A stretch of DNA of 64,000 nucleotides from Amoebidium appalachense (taxonomy: Eukaryota; Ichthyosporea): contig CAVNZM010000003.1 in assembly GCA_963693365.1 (NCBI GenBank), positions 7,378,001-7,442,000 on the forward strand. Direction: 5' to 3'. Below, piece after piece: positions 16,858 through 33,820 of this stretch. Numbering within the stretch: position 1 is the first letter of the stretch; each line of letters opens with the position of its first letter. The notes beneath the pieces are model-generated. The model searched no databases and was not told the origin of the DNA. It worked only from the letters and a program-made list of their open reading frames with translations. Both the position numbers and the translations under genes were made by a program.

Positions 16858-17902
16858 TCACACCTGTCTGACTACAGGAGCCCGTATATCTCTCCGATCG
16901 CGTTCATAACACGCTGCAACGTTCTGATAGAGAAGGGCCACGCTAGCGGCTGGTGCGATCGGTGGCTGGGTGGGCTGTGGGGTGAGTGAGGGGGCTGGAA
17001 TGTAGTATGGCCCAGTGGTGGAATCTGGTTGCTGTTGTGCCCTATCTGCAAACGGGTTGATCGCGGGCTCATCTGACTCCGTTGCCTTCTTACGGCGGCG
17101 TTTGGGCTTCGTAGCCGGCTGCTCGGGTGCAAATTCATTTGCGTGGGCGGTAGAGGCTCGGGCGGACGCCTGGACGATGTCGATGTACGCCCGTGTGAGC
17201 TGTGTTGGGGTAACCGTAGTGGGTGTCGTCGCCTTCAAACGGAGTCTTACGGAGCTGATTGAAGAGTGTAGGGGCGTATGGCTGGATGCTTTGGCGTTTG
17301 AGTTGGGTGATTGCTCTCTGCAAGTGAATAATGTGCTGCTCGGTGAGTTTGGGTTTGCGGTGGTATTCGTTGAGTGGGGGGACCGTCTTTGTCTGTAGTC
17401 ACGTCTGCCACGTGTTTCTCATTGTGTCATAACTGATGCCACACTGCCCGGCTGCAATGTACAATTTCTGTGTGTTGTCTGCACCCAGCCGTGGGTCCGC
17501 TTCCAACGCCTGCATGATCTTGATCCCCTGTAGTTTCCTTTCCATAATCGTTTGGCGTTTGGAAACGTGCTTGGGCGTGCGTGCACGTGAGGCTGAGGCT
17601 TTGGCAACCCATGTCTTACGGCGCTAGCCTGGGAGAGCATGGTTCCCCTCGCGCCGCTCGCGGCCGTGAGGCACCGCCCGAGGCTGTTTGACTGCAGTTG
17701 ACTGTGGCTTATTCACCATGTTCCTGAGAACACCGAGCATTTGCTTCGTTGTTTCGTTCTTCGTTTTCTGTTGCAAGTCGTTCGATCTGGATTCGAACCT
17801 AGCACGCAACTCTGTTTCGGTGGTGGTTACTTGATAGTAGGTGGTGCCAGCAACACCGACGTGAACGCGGGGGGCGGGTGCTATGTTCATGATGTTGTTC
17901 AA
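16858..17902 (-). pseudogene. Decayed open reading frame of unknown family, possibly from a mobile element
   Basis: One frame begins MNNIMNIAPAPRVHVGV at 17902, is stopped by a TAG (just after NHALPG) and continues in the same frame with RRKTWVAKASASRARTPKH, IMERKLQGIKIMQALEADPR and LYIAAGQCGISYDTMRNTW. It is stopped again by a TGA, then continues TVPPLNEYHRKPKLTEQHI...LKRQSIQPYAPTLFNQLRK. One frameshift near 17240 leads into LTRAYIDIVQASARAS, a basic KPKRRRKK stretch, a Pro/Thr-rich linker and the end DRRDIRAPVVRQV at 16858. The GISYDTMRNTW part looks like a helix-turn-helix recognition segment as in transposase N-termini, but I cannot name the family. The first stop could come from CAG and the second from CGA by single transitions. 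Confidence 0.45.
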
Positions 17903-18500
17903 AATATTGCCGCGCTCTCTTAGAGGCTGGCGTGAAACTTACGGCGAATGACTTTTGTAGGGCTAATCTCGACTATAGTCACGCTTACACGGCGCGCCTA
18001 CTTGTAGCGGCGCTTATGTACATAGTAACTTACCGAGCGTGCCCCTGTACAACCGCACTGATAAGCACTGATATCGACATTCCCCGGATATCTTCCAACT
18101 TCAATTTATTCCGTCAAATATGCGGCTATTCTAAGGCCAGATTGTATAATCATTGTAAACAGCATAAGAAATTTAAATGTGTAAACTTGTGATGATTGGT
18201 TTTAATGAGCTTTTATATTTTTTAGGTTGAATGATATAGTATTAGCCTGGAATTTCAAATTGCCGGCCACAGGGCTAGTTTATATGGCATTATTTATGCA
18301 CCCATGCTACTCGCAGCCTTGTCAGTTGTCACAGCACCCTCGAGCTCGAAGTGCATGTCGCTACAACGTACAAGTACACTCCGCACTCTGCCTGTGTCTG
18401 CCGGGTTGAACGGGGGGGTTTTGCGTATTTGGCACTGCACACACGTAGACACGTAGACACACAGACACACACACACACATACGCATGCGCACGCACAACC

Positions 18501-23475
<4,975 letters not shown>

Positions 23476-25669
23476 GCCATTTCGACGAATATCTACTGCT
23501 AGTTAGCTACCCTGCTCTTCCGAATGTCTCTGTCTCTCTTTCTCTTCTGGCTTCATATCTCCATCACTAACGCCTCTCTCCCTTGACTTTCTTTCTTGTT
23601 TTTCTTTGGTTTAACAGTTTGTAATAGACGTGTCTGTCCATGGAATGAAAGTCGCTAGCTGATGGTGTACACGTGTAGGTGCGTGTAGGCTCATCATACT
23701 AACATTCTGTCTCAAAACGACATGCCCTATGACTACATGCTCCATATTGTCAGAGGCGGTTTACCAGGTGACAAAATAGGTCACCTCAGCAACTCAAGGT
23801 GCCCTAAAAAAGAAAAAGCCCAAAGACCAAATGGTTTTAATTGAATAAACGTGTACAAAACAAACACAAGATTGCGCATGTTTCCCGTATGCCTTTGGCT
23901 GTGTGCTAATGGCAAACATGCACGTCAGGGTGTTAGTTAATGGTTGGTGCTGGCGGGTTTTTTTTCACTTTGCTCCAACCTTGCTAAGATAGTCACAGGC
24001 AGACTGAGTACCGTACGTAGTTGTGTGTAGGGCACCCTTTTTCGGTGTGTGTATGCACGCTGGAGTGAGAAGCATTATTTCATGTCAGCACATCGACTAC
24101 GGAATGACTTCTTGCATGAGGAACTCCCTTCCGTACACTTTGCCGGTTATGTGAGCGTACGTCTGCAAGACGCGTGTATGGCTCGCGATTTCGTTCCAGC
24201 CATATAGATCGGAAGTATCCTTTGATATAGTGAATGCTTTGCACGTCCATATCGCGATATTCTATATACCCCAGTGCACGTGGTGGGTGTTGCTGGTCGC
24301 AGCGCCGTCGAGATGCCGGTAGGGGAGGTGGGGTCGGGGCCCCCGGGATTTCAAAGCCTTTAAATTTGGGTGGAGGGGTCACGGGTCCGGGGGGGGGGGG
24401 AGGGGAGGGGGGGGGGGGGGGGGGGGGTGTTGTTGGCCACAACCGCGTGCGGCCGTCATGATACAAAATGGGTTAAACATTTGGGCCGAAGTGGGTGGGA
24501 AGGTAGGCTGGGCTGAGGGAGAGAGGGAGGGGGGGGAGGGGGGGGGGGCAACTTGCAAGACAGCACACATGTGCTTTTAAGGATGTCGATCAATCATTGG
24601 AAATTTTGAATATCGCGGAAAGTTGTGCAAAAACCGCCGGCTCTTAGAGCGCACACGTGGGCCGGGATGAACCGTTTCGGCAAATGAATCAGATCAAGTT
24701 CTGAGTGAGAAATATATGGCTAACGTGCTCGGTACATGATATGGTCTGGCCATTGGGTCGTGGAATACAACCGGTGGCGTGCGGATATGTGCTGCAGGTT
24801 ATAACCCACACTAGCACATGTACAGCATAATATCAGCTTATCTACAAATGTTTGTATATTTAACGGATAAAAGTACAAGAACTAGTGTATATGCGGTATA
24901 CACCATATAGCAACTCACACATAACAGACTAAGTCTTGAAGTCTTTTAATGCTAGCGTGATACTGATCTTTATTTTTTTTTTTTAAAAAAAAAAAGAACT
25001 AATGTTGGCGGCGTGTATTCAAGGTCATTCATTCCACAATTATTTGCCGACACCTGCCAACCAATAGCAGGCCAACCGGCTTCCAGACCGGTCGAGGTGT
25101 TCATACATACAAAATAGGAGTGCGATAAGAACACCCTGGGGAGACTACTGTTGCCTCACTCAAAAAAATATAATATCCAGAAACAACAAAAACAAACAAA
25201 TTAAATCAGAAAAAAAACCCGTACCAATAATGCACACTCTAACACATACATTCCAAATGGAGTGCAGGACTACATACCATATTTGGACATAAGACCTCAC
25301 CACACTTCTTATTTGCGCAAACATGCCATACTTGCACTAATTAGGTCATAACCTAACCCATGATTCAACCAACACAAGTATGGTGTCATACCTCGCTACA
25401 TGCCAGATGGGAGATTGTGCATGTGGACAGAGGCCTGGTCGTGACTGTTTTGGGGGGGTCCTTTGGGGTTATTTTGGAGACGGGAGGGGCATAAGCCAGG
25501 AGCAGTGCATTAGGTGTGTTTGTGTGTGTGTGCATGTTTTACTGGCCGGCGTAGGTGTCTGTGCGCGCGCGCCTGCTCATGTGTATGCACATGTAAGAGT
25601 ATTAGAAGGGCGGTTGGGATGAAAGTTGGGGTTGAAGGTGGGGAGGGGGGGGGGGGGGGGGGATGATTG
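23476..25669. other. Spacer between ankyrin and COMMD2 genes (tail-to-tail)
   Basis: Begins with the ankyrin gene 3' region (AATAAA at 23844). Contains G-runs (24390-24427), a T12A11 palindrome (24973-24995) and AT-rich unique sequence. A minus-strand frame at 24080-24466 (GYIEYRDMDVQSIHYIKGY) is coding-like but unsupported. Confidence 0.5.
23844..23849 (+). terminator. Polyadenylation signal AATAAA of the ankyrin gene
   Basis: Canonical hexamer 369 bp after the TAA stop on the same strand, in AT-rich unique sequence. Confidence 0.5.
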
Positions 25670-25769
25670 CTATCTGATATTTCGTTGGACTCTCTTGTAG
25701 TGATGTGTCCTCAGTTCCTTCTGTGGGTGCAGCAGGTGGATCAGTGTGTGTGTGTGTATGTGTGTGTGC

Positions 25770-25836
<67 letters not shown>

Positions 25837-25924
25837 CGCGCGCCTGCGTGGGTGCGTGCACGTGCGTGTGTGCAGGCGTGCATGCATACGTGCTTGTGTG
25901 TGTGTGTGTGTGTGTTGTGTGTGT

Positions 25925-25962
<38 letters not shown>

Positions 25963-26285
25963 CCTCCCTGTGTGCCCGTCTACGCGCATGTGAAATCTCG
26001 AACCAGAACCCACTCCCTTGCACCACGCCCATCACCACACACCCACTACTCGTGCCTAAGCCCACATGACTTCATTGGGTCTGTATGTGCACAGAGTGCA
26101 ACTAATGCACACTTAAAGCGCAAGCATACCCGGGTCAAAACACCCGTCCTAAGCCCACTTTCTTACCAGTGTACATGTGGTTGTGGTTAGTATATTTGTG
26201 TGTTTTTGACTGGATGTGTGTATGTATGTGGGTGCACGGGTGATTCTTTGTGCCCATGTGAGCAGGTGATCCCCTGGCGGGCGCG

Positions 26286-26321
<36 letters not shown>

Positions 26322-26396
26322 GGAGGGAGGGGATGATAAACCTCCATAGCTCGAAGCTGTGTGTGTGTGTGTGTTTGCTTGTGTGTGAGTGTGTGT

Positions 26397-26458
<62 letters not shown>

Positions 26459-26772
26459 GTGTGTGTGCGCGCGCGCGCGTGTGCGCGCGCATGTGTACAC
26501 TTGTAGGTAACTCCACTGGTGAGCTCGGATGTCTGTGCAATGAGTCTAGTTCACTGTGCATGTAAAAATCACTGTGCCTGCAAGTAAGGGAATTCGGCAT
26601 GCACACTCACCAGTGCATTTTCCAGCTGTACGGTGACATGGCCCAGTGTTGGTATGTCGGTCTGCAGGGTGTGCTGCTGTGGTCCCTCTGCATCCAGCCA
26701 TCATCAGCGTCACAGCCCAAGCCCATGGGGCCACAATCTGAAATTTGGGTGTCCTTTTCTTCCTCATTCTCC

Positions 26773-26803
<31 letters not shown>

Positions 26804-27670
26804 AAAAAAAAAAAAGGGAAAAAAGGCAAAGGAAAAAAGAAAAATAGCCAAAACAACAAGAAGAAGAAGATGGGAAGGAACCCAAGTCCGATGACCGACT
26901 CATACGGGTGCTTACATCCGACATCAACACAGGTACCACCTTGCAGCAAACGAGCCCCCTCCACACAACTGTCTTGAGCCAAGAACAGAATGTTGACATT
27001 GGCAAAAAACACCGGGCAGCATGTGTATGCCCAGAAGGCGAGGAAGGTTGGGGGGGGGGAGGGTTGTGTATGGTTTACATTGGACGGTGTGCACGCACAT
27101 GCACCAGTGGGAATGGGAGCGGCATTGTCCACTGCATCAAGGAGTAATAAAAAGCACCAAGATTCAAGCAAGACGGGGGGGGGGGGGGGGGAGGGCGGCA
27201 AAGGGGGGGAAGGGGTGGGGGGGGGATAACCTGGGCCTTGTGTTGTGAGCTGAAGAAGATAGAGGGGCTGTATGTGACCTCGATGGGTGCGCCCCCCAAC
27301 CTGCTATATAAGTAAGTACACAGCATACCATACATGGTAGGTACACAGCATACCATACATGGTAAGTACACCGCATACCATACATGGTAAGTACCCCGCA
27401 TACCATACATGGTAAGTACACCGCATACCATACATGGTAAGTACACCGCATACCATACATGGTAAGTACCCCGCATACCATACATGGTAAGTACACCGCA
27501 TACCATACATGGTAAGTACACCGCATACCATACATGGTAAGTACACCGCATACCATACATGGTAAGTACACCGCATACAATAGATGGTAGGCACGTGAAA
27601 ATCATGTATGGTGGGCACATACACTGCCAGACACGGTAAGCCCCCACGCATATGTGGATGCGCTCGTTAC

Positions 27671-27703
<33 letters not shown>

Positions 27704-28373
27704 CCTCCCCCTGCTTTCTCCGAGCCCATTCTACTCCCGATCTCAACACTCAACCGAACACACCTCCGCACGTAACCAGCCCCAAACACCCAAACCTATT
27801 CTTCTCCCTCCCCCCCCCCCTGCCTATACTCCCCCCCCCCCCCCCCCCCTCCCCCTCTAGACTACACACACACTTCACCCCACCCGAATACATCCGTCGT
27901 TTCCCCGTCCATTTGATAGATTCACCTCGTCCTTCCTTCCTTCCCCTCCTCACCTCTCCTGGCCTCACCAATTAACCCCTTCCCTCCCCCTCTCCCACCT
28001 GCACCTCCAGCCTCCACTGCAGGTCCTTGTAGTGGCACAGTTCTGTGTCGGTCAGCCCCAGCACTCTTCTGATCTCATCTCTGTGGCCCATGTATGTCTG
28101 CACACACAAAGGTTAACACTACTCCTCTTGCCGCATGCGCCCCCCTCCCCCCCCTTTCCCCCGTCCCCCCCCCCCCCCCCACGCGTCTATCTTTCCCCTC
28201 TCCCCCCCCCCCCACCCCCACCAACTCTAACCCCCCCCCCCCCCCAGCCCAGGGTTATTTGACCACTCCCCCCCCCTTCCGCCCCCTCTCCCCCCCTCCC
28301 CCCCCCCCACCACCACCACCGTCACCACCATCGGCCATCCTGCCATTCGAGTATGACTTATTCAGATGCCTTG

Positions 28374-28404
<31 letters not shown>

Positions 28405-29370
28405 CCCCCCCAATCACACCCCATCCTAGCCCCACAGTTACCCCCTCCTCCCCAACGCCCATCCCCCCCTTTCACAAACATGCCTCCACACCCCCTTGCA
28501 TGAGCCTAAAAGCCAGACATAGCAAGTCATCATTGCATCCATTGGCACACTAGAGGATTAGGCTCAAAAGAGGAGAGTGCAGGCCCCCAGGAGGAGGGGG
28601 GGGGGGGGGCAGGGGGGATACGGACCTCCAGCAGAACTTTAGTGACGTCTGTTGGGTGGCTGAGGGGGGCTACAGAGTCGTGGAAGTCTGGCTCACTGAT
28701 CTGGGCACACAAACGGCCTGTAAGCTATTTCAAGACCCCCCCCCCCCCCCCCCCCGGGAGCCCTTCTCCCTCCCCTGTTGCAGAAAAAAAGGAGAGAAGA
28801 AGTGGAGGTGGAAGACGAAGGAAACCGTGACCCCTCTCAGCCTACACACATGCAAACACATCCTGCCCATACCCTCCCCTCGGTATCTGTGGCCCCCCTC
28901 ATATCCCACTGGAAGCAGGGAACAACAGCAACCATATTCCGGCCGCAGCAACATAGTGTGCATGTGCACAGCCACAGTGTGACCATACTGTGTGCACTAG
29001 GCGCCACACATCTGACCACCACCACGTGATAACACACTCTCTCTTCCTTTTCTTGTTTTCCTGCAACCACAGTCAACCACCACAATACACAACATTGCGG
29101 TGGTGAGATGGGTGGCTGTGGCTGGTTTATATTGTTTGGTTCTGCTAAAATTTTGGTTCAAATGAGGAGGAGAGAGGGGGGAGAAGGGGGAGGGGGGAGG
29201 GGGAGGGAGGAGGTAGGGAGGGAATACCTTCAGCTTTGAGCATTCCATCAGAAGAAACATGAGCCCACGTACAGCCCCCTGCACACGGTCGGGGGTGACC
29301 CCAAGACGCTCTGCGTACACCGGAGGCGAGGGGACGGGGGAAGGGGGGGGGGGGGGGGGGGGGGAGGTGT

Positions 29371-29401
<31 letters not shown>

Positions 29402-29883
29402 GTCAGTGGGTGCGGATGGGTGACGTGTATGTGGGAGAGAAGGCATGAGGATGGGCAGGAAGGAGGGTTGGGGGAGCAAGGGTACAAAAATAGTAAGGGG
29501 TACGAGAGGGGGGGAGGGGGGGAGGGGGGGGGGGGGGGGGAGACGCAGCGGAGAAATGGCATAGGGAGAGGACGAGGTTGATCCATGGGCTGGAAGAAAG
29601 GTTGAGCGGATAGGGAACATAGAGAAGCAGCCTATGGGCAGGGGAGGGGGTGGCTGGGGGGGGGGGGGGGTGGGTGGGAGGGAGAGGGGGGGGGGGGGGA
29701 GGGGGGAGGGGGGGGGTGATGATCTAAATGAGGGCTATGTGTATGTGCTAAATAGTTAGTAGGCACAACTGTAATTTCCGGGATATTTTCTTATTGTCTT
29801 AGCCACTGTTTATTTGCAACGGCGGGGGAAAGGTGGTGGAAGAGGGAGGCTGGGGAAGCTGGGGGGTTTGGGGGGTTTGCGGA

Positions 29884-29914
<31 letters not shown>

Positions 29915-30910
29915 TGGGGGGGGGGGGGGGTTGATGACGTACGTGCAGCGGTGTTGTAGAGTTTTATGTTCTCGCCATTGAGTAGAAAGTCAACGGCAGT
30001 TAGGCAGAACTGGCCCACATCTGTGTGTGTGTGCATGTGTTTGTGTGTGTGTGTGTGTGTGTGCATGCGTGTGCGTGCGTGCATGTATGTGTGCGTGTGT
30101 GCGTGTGTGCGTGCGCCAGCGTGTGCGTGAGTGTGCGCGTCCGCGCGTGCGTGTGTCAATGTGTATGTGTGGGGCATGAACGTGGGTGTTAGTGTGTTTG
30201 GGTGTGTGTTTGGGTTTTTGTCTATAGCATGTGTGCATCTGCGTATGCGCCGTGCATTCCCGCGTATGTGCTTGTGTGTGCATGTGTGTGTGGATGTGTG
30301 CACTTGTATCTTTGTGCGTGTGCGCAAGTGTGCAGAACGTATGCATGAGCCTGCTTGTGTGTGTGTACGTGAAAAGAAGATAACGGAGGTGAGAACACAC
30401 GAATTACTTGCTCATTCATTCGGACCGTGTTCTGAGCAGCAGGGTGTGGGTTGTGGTGGAGGTTTTTTATTTTTTATTTTTTTATTTTTTTGGGGGGGGG
30501 GGGGGATGAAAACACTAAGAAGGGAGCGAAAAGAAGAGGCAGGAAAGAGAAAGAGAATACCAGCCTGGAAGGGATGGTGTATACTCCAGGCTACTTAGGG
30601 ATATAGGGTGGGAGGGGGATAAGGGGTATAGAATGGGGCAGAGAGTGCAAGCAGTGAGGAGAGAGAAACAGGAGTGGAGGGCACCCGCATGGGTGGATGA
30701 GTAGTTGGGTATGTGTGTGGGGGGGGGGGAGGGGGGCGGGGGGAGGGGGGGGGGAAGAGGATGTTGGGGAAGAGTGGAAAGCAAGTAGGGTGGTAAGGGA
30801 TTGGGGAAGGACGAAGGGGTACCATTGAGTCGAGAGGAAAAGGGCTTGGAAGACAGGGGATGTGTGGATTAGTGGCTGTTTGTTTGTGTAGTGTGTTTGT
30901 GTGTATTTTT

Positions 30911-30951
<41 letters not shown>

Positions 30952-31609
30952 GCAGCTAGTGAAGAAGAGAGGACGGCAGTGAGAGGGGTTTGGGGGTTTT
31001 TTTTTCTTTGGGGGGGGGGGGGGGAGGAGGATGAAGGGAAAGGGAAAATATTGGCCCAGCAATGCAGTACAGCTGTGGTGTGTGCGTGTGTGTGTGTGTG
31101 TGTGTCTGTGTGTGTGTCCACAAGACCGCATGTGGGTTAAGGTGTTTGTATACTCGCAGTTTGTGTGCATGCGTGTCTTTGTCCCTCGTAGCTTGTGGGA
31201 GTGTGTGTGCGTGTTATTGTGCTTGCATTTGCGATTTCTGTAAAGCACGTTCCCCCTGACAGCACTTTCATCAGCACAAAAATTAGAAGAAGAAACATGA
31301 GGAAAAGGGTGGGTTTCTTTTGTTATTCAGGGGTTCCCCTTGGATTCGGTGTTAGGGGTGGAGTGTCTAGAGGGGTGGAAGGGGGGTAAAAAAGAGAGAG
31401 AGAGGAAGAAAGTTTTGGAAAAACGGGGGCGGTGAAACAAGTGTGGACATGACGAGTTGTTTGGAAGGTATCCGAAGATAGGGGAGAGAGAGTAGAGGAG
31501 GAGGGGGGCGGGGGGCGCACTGCATCAGAGGTAAAGAACGGGGGGGCGCAGGGGGAGGGTGTTGGGAAGGAGTGGGGGGGGAAGGGTGGAAGAGGGGGGA
31601 GGGGGGGGA

Positions 31610-31646
<37 letters not shown>

Positions 31647-31716
31647 TACAGTCAATGGGTATGTCTGCCAGCAGACGCAGATCGTCCGCGTGGTCGGAGG
31701 CAAACAGCAGCCGCAT
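25670..31716 (-). CDS. COMMD2: COMM domain-containing protein 2
   Basis: COMMD proteins form the ring of the Commander complex that recycles endosomal cargo with CCDC22/CCDC93 and retriever. Exons: 31650-31716 ([16 protein letters not shown]), 29943-30020 ([20 protein letters not shown]), 29228-29310 ([19 protein letters not shown]), 28626-28700 ([14 protein letters not shown]), 27999-28097 ([12 protein letters not shown], then [11 protein letters not shown]), 27231-27300 ([17 protein letters not shown]), 26611-26661 ([17 protein letters not shown]) and 25670-25720 ([16 protein letters not shown], stop TAG). Order and motifs follow COMMD2: HN helical domain, then the COMM domain with its WRLDVQ and VxRNI ends. 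Phases agree except between the exons at 27999 and 27231, where about nine residues and two bases are missing; a micro-exon is probably overlooked. Expected length is about 190-200 residues. Confidence 0.92.
27312..27586. repeat. 25-bp tandem repeat, about 11 copies, in a COMMD2 intron
   Basis: Unit starts GTAAGTACACCGCATACC and ends ATACATG; units begin at 27312, 27337, 27362 and so on to 27562, with degenerate copies to about 27655. Variants alternate ACAGC, ACCGC and CCCGC. On the plus strand nearly every junction reads ATG|GTAAGT, a consensus 5' splice site antisense to COMMD2. Confidence 0.9.
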
Positions 31717-31890
31717 GGTAGCGGGGAGAAAGTGGCGGCCTAAGGTATGGGTAGTGCGCTAAGGGCTCTGTGGGTCTGCCTGTGCAGCACACTTTACACA
31801 CTATGTTGGGAGCTGGTTGGACGCCTAGCTAGTCACAGTGTGTGTACTCATACAGCATCTTAGTGGCGAGGAAGTCTCCTTTTTTTTGTT

Positions 31891-31935
31891 CGAGTCAGTC
31901 CGAGTCAGTCGGAGTCATTCCTGCACTTTCATTGG
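31891..31935. promoter_or_regulatory. Tandem TGACTC (bZIP-like) decamers and a CCAAT box upstream of COMMD2
   Basis: Three head-to-tail decamers (CGAGTCAGTC twice, then GGAGTCATTC) at 31891-31920; the opposite strand reads TGACTC, the GCN4/AP-1 half-site core. An inverted CCAAT lies at 31931-31935. They are 175-220 bp upstream of the COMMD2 start codon. Confidence 0.45.
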
Positions 31936-31975
31936 CTCGGAGCGCATCCGTTTGGCGTCAAGATCCCCCCCCCCC

Positions 31976-32020
<45 letters not shown>

Positions 32021-32221
32021 TTCTCCATCTCCCCGGGGCCCCTGGCCTTCCTGCCTCTTCCCATCATCTGTCCTGCAGGCCCGAAATATGACCCCTTCCC
32101 AGTCGTGCATATGCATGTCCAATGGGCACCTGCAGCATTTGCAAGATAGTGCCACTCACGCAACAGACCCCCTTTTGCAGAGCACATGCCGTCTTGGCCA
32201 TCTGCGATGGAGAGCCTCGGC

Positions 32222-32640
32222 GTTGAACTTAAAAATGGGGGAGAGGGGGGGGTGGGGGGTAGAGTTAGTAGCAAATATGACGTCCCCCCTGGTGGTTCCC
32301 CGAGGGGTATATAGGGGATCCACCTGTTCGGGTGGTTGGATGCCCCCCCCCTCCCCCCTCCCCCCCCCCCCCCCCCCCGGTCCCCCCTTCCCCCCTCCCC
32401 CTCCACCCCTTCCCCCCTTCTCCCCCCTCCCTCCCCAAGGTAACCCAGGGGTCGGTGGGACTCCCCCCGCACCTCCCCCCCCCCCCCCCCCTTTCCTTCT
32501 GAGGAGGACGGACACGCCTGTCCGGTGGGGGTGGCAGGTCCCCCCACTCCCCTCCCCCCCCCCCCCCCCACACCCCCCCACCTTCCCCTCCCCCCCCAGC
32601 CGGAGAAAGCCAAACATCTCCCTCGAGCTCCCTTGACACC
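32222..32640 (+). repeat. GC-rich dispersed repeat, copy 3
   Basis: AT anchor GTTGAACTTAAAAATGGGGG, then GTTAGTAGCAAATATGACGT, then CCCCCCTGGTGGTTCCCCG, followed by C-runs and CTCCC words. Agrees with the reverse complement of the copy at 7545-7735 over the whole anchor. Confidence 0.65.
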
Positions 32641-33786
32641 ACCCACCCTTGAACCTGTATTCGCTACCGCCAGCTATAAAAAAACTCAGTGACTATGGAA
32701 AACGTGAACGATTTCATCCGTCCACGGTGCTGCGTTAACGTTCGTGTGCTCCTGTGTATGTGTGAATGTGTCAGTCATGTGTGCGTGTGTGTGTGTGTGT
32801 GTGTTTGCGCGTGTCCAGCTTGCCCCATGGTGCCAGCATCTGTTGTGTGAAAAATGGTGTTGTTGAAGGAGGAAGCATGGTGCCCGATTCCCAATGATGA
32901 TATACTATGTCTGTCTGTGTGTGTGATGAGCGTGTATGACATTGTGTGTGTGTGTTTGTGTGTGTGTACGGTGCCCCAGGTTCATGTTGTGTGGATGATG
33001 GTAATAAATATCGCTTGCTACTATTAATATTAATATGATTAGTCTCTGCCTGTGAGCCTGGGCCGGTGCTCTCTGCCCGCGCACACATGTGTGTGTTTTC
33101 TGTGACATGTGTGTGCACATGAGCCTGCGTGCGTACAAGTTGGCAATGCCTAAATCCACGTGTATGCGCTAGAGAGAAATGGAGGGGCCGGGGGAGGGGG
33201 GGGGGGGGGGGGGGGGAGACGGGAAGTGAGACTGAAGAAAACTAACTGGAGAAAGAGTGTGTCCATGTGTGTTCGACTTTGGGGGTGTACGTGTGTGCCG
33301 CTGTGTTTATCATGTGGCACATCATGTGTGTGCGCATGACATTGTATCCGTGAGCCGTGAATGCATGTGTATGTGTGTGCGCGTGAGTAAGTTTCTTTCA
33401 TTCCAGCCAACTATCCTTGAGTGTGAGTACGTCAGACCTAGGGCTTGGCCTTAACGGCGTGTACGTGTGACACTGTGTGCGAGTGCGCTGTCGGGAGACT
33501 GAAGACGAAACCCATTGAAAGAAGGGGTGGGAAAGGGGCCCCGGGGGGGGGGGGGGGGGAGGGGGGAGGGGGGGGGGGGGGGGAGGGGGGGGGGGGGGGG
33601 GGGGAGTGTTAAGTGTGTAGCCTGGCAGGTGGTCAGGCTTTAAGGGTTTACGTTTTGGGAAAGTATGTAGCCCAATGTCAAATCATATATGTAGTCACCG
33701 AGTATTCCATAAAAACTATTATTACCCCCACATGATCGTGATGCCTGATTAAGATATGCAGTAATGACAGCATGTCATGGAGGTAG

Positions 33787-33820
<34 letters not shown>

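Noticed and set aside
24080-24466. Minus-strand frame with FKGFEIPGAPTPPPLP and GYIEYRDMDVQSIHYIKGY
   Set aside because: Uninterrupted for about 128 codons and partly protein-like, but begins in a proline-coding G-run, has no splice or promoter context and no recognised family.
26090-26188. Plus-strand terminal-exon-like frame [15 protein letters not shown]...CTCGCG
   Set aside because: It lies inside the last COMMD2 intron on the opposite strand, with no other exon to join; the Cys/His spacing does not form a zinc finger.
26936-27001. Minus-strand frame [21 protein letters not shown]
   Set aside because: Looks coding, but no acceptor AG precedes it and COMMD2 needs no residues here.
27107-27133. 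Possible extra COMMD2 exon reading WTMPLPFPL with good splice signals
   Set aside because: The flanking exons join directly in phase and reproduce the conserved KAQ-TDIPTL spacing of COMMD2 without it.
27312-27586. CRISPR-like spacing of the 25-bp repeat
   Set aside because: Units are directly adjacent without spacers; it is a simple tandem repeat in a eukaryotic intron.
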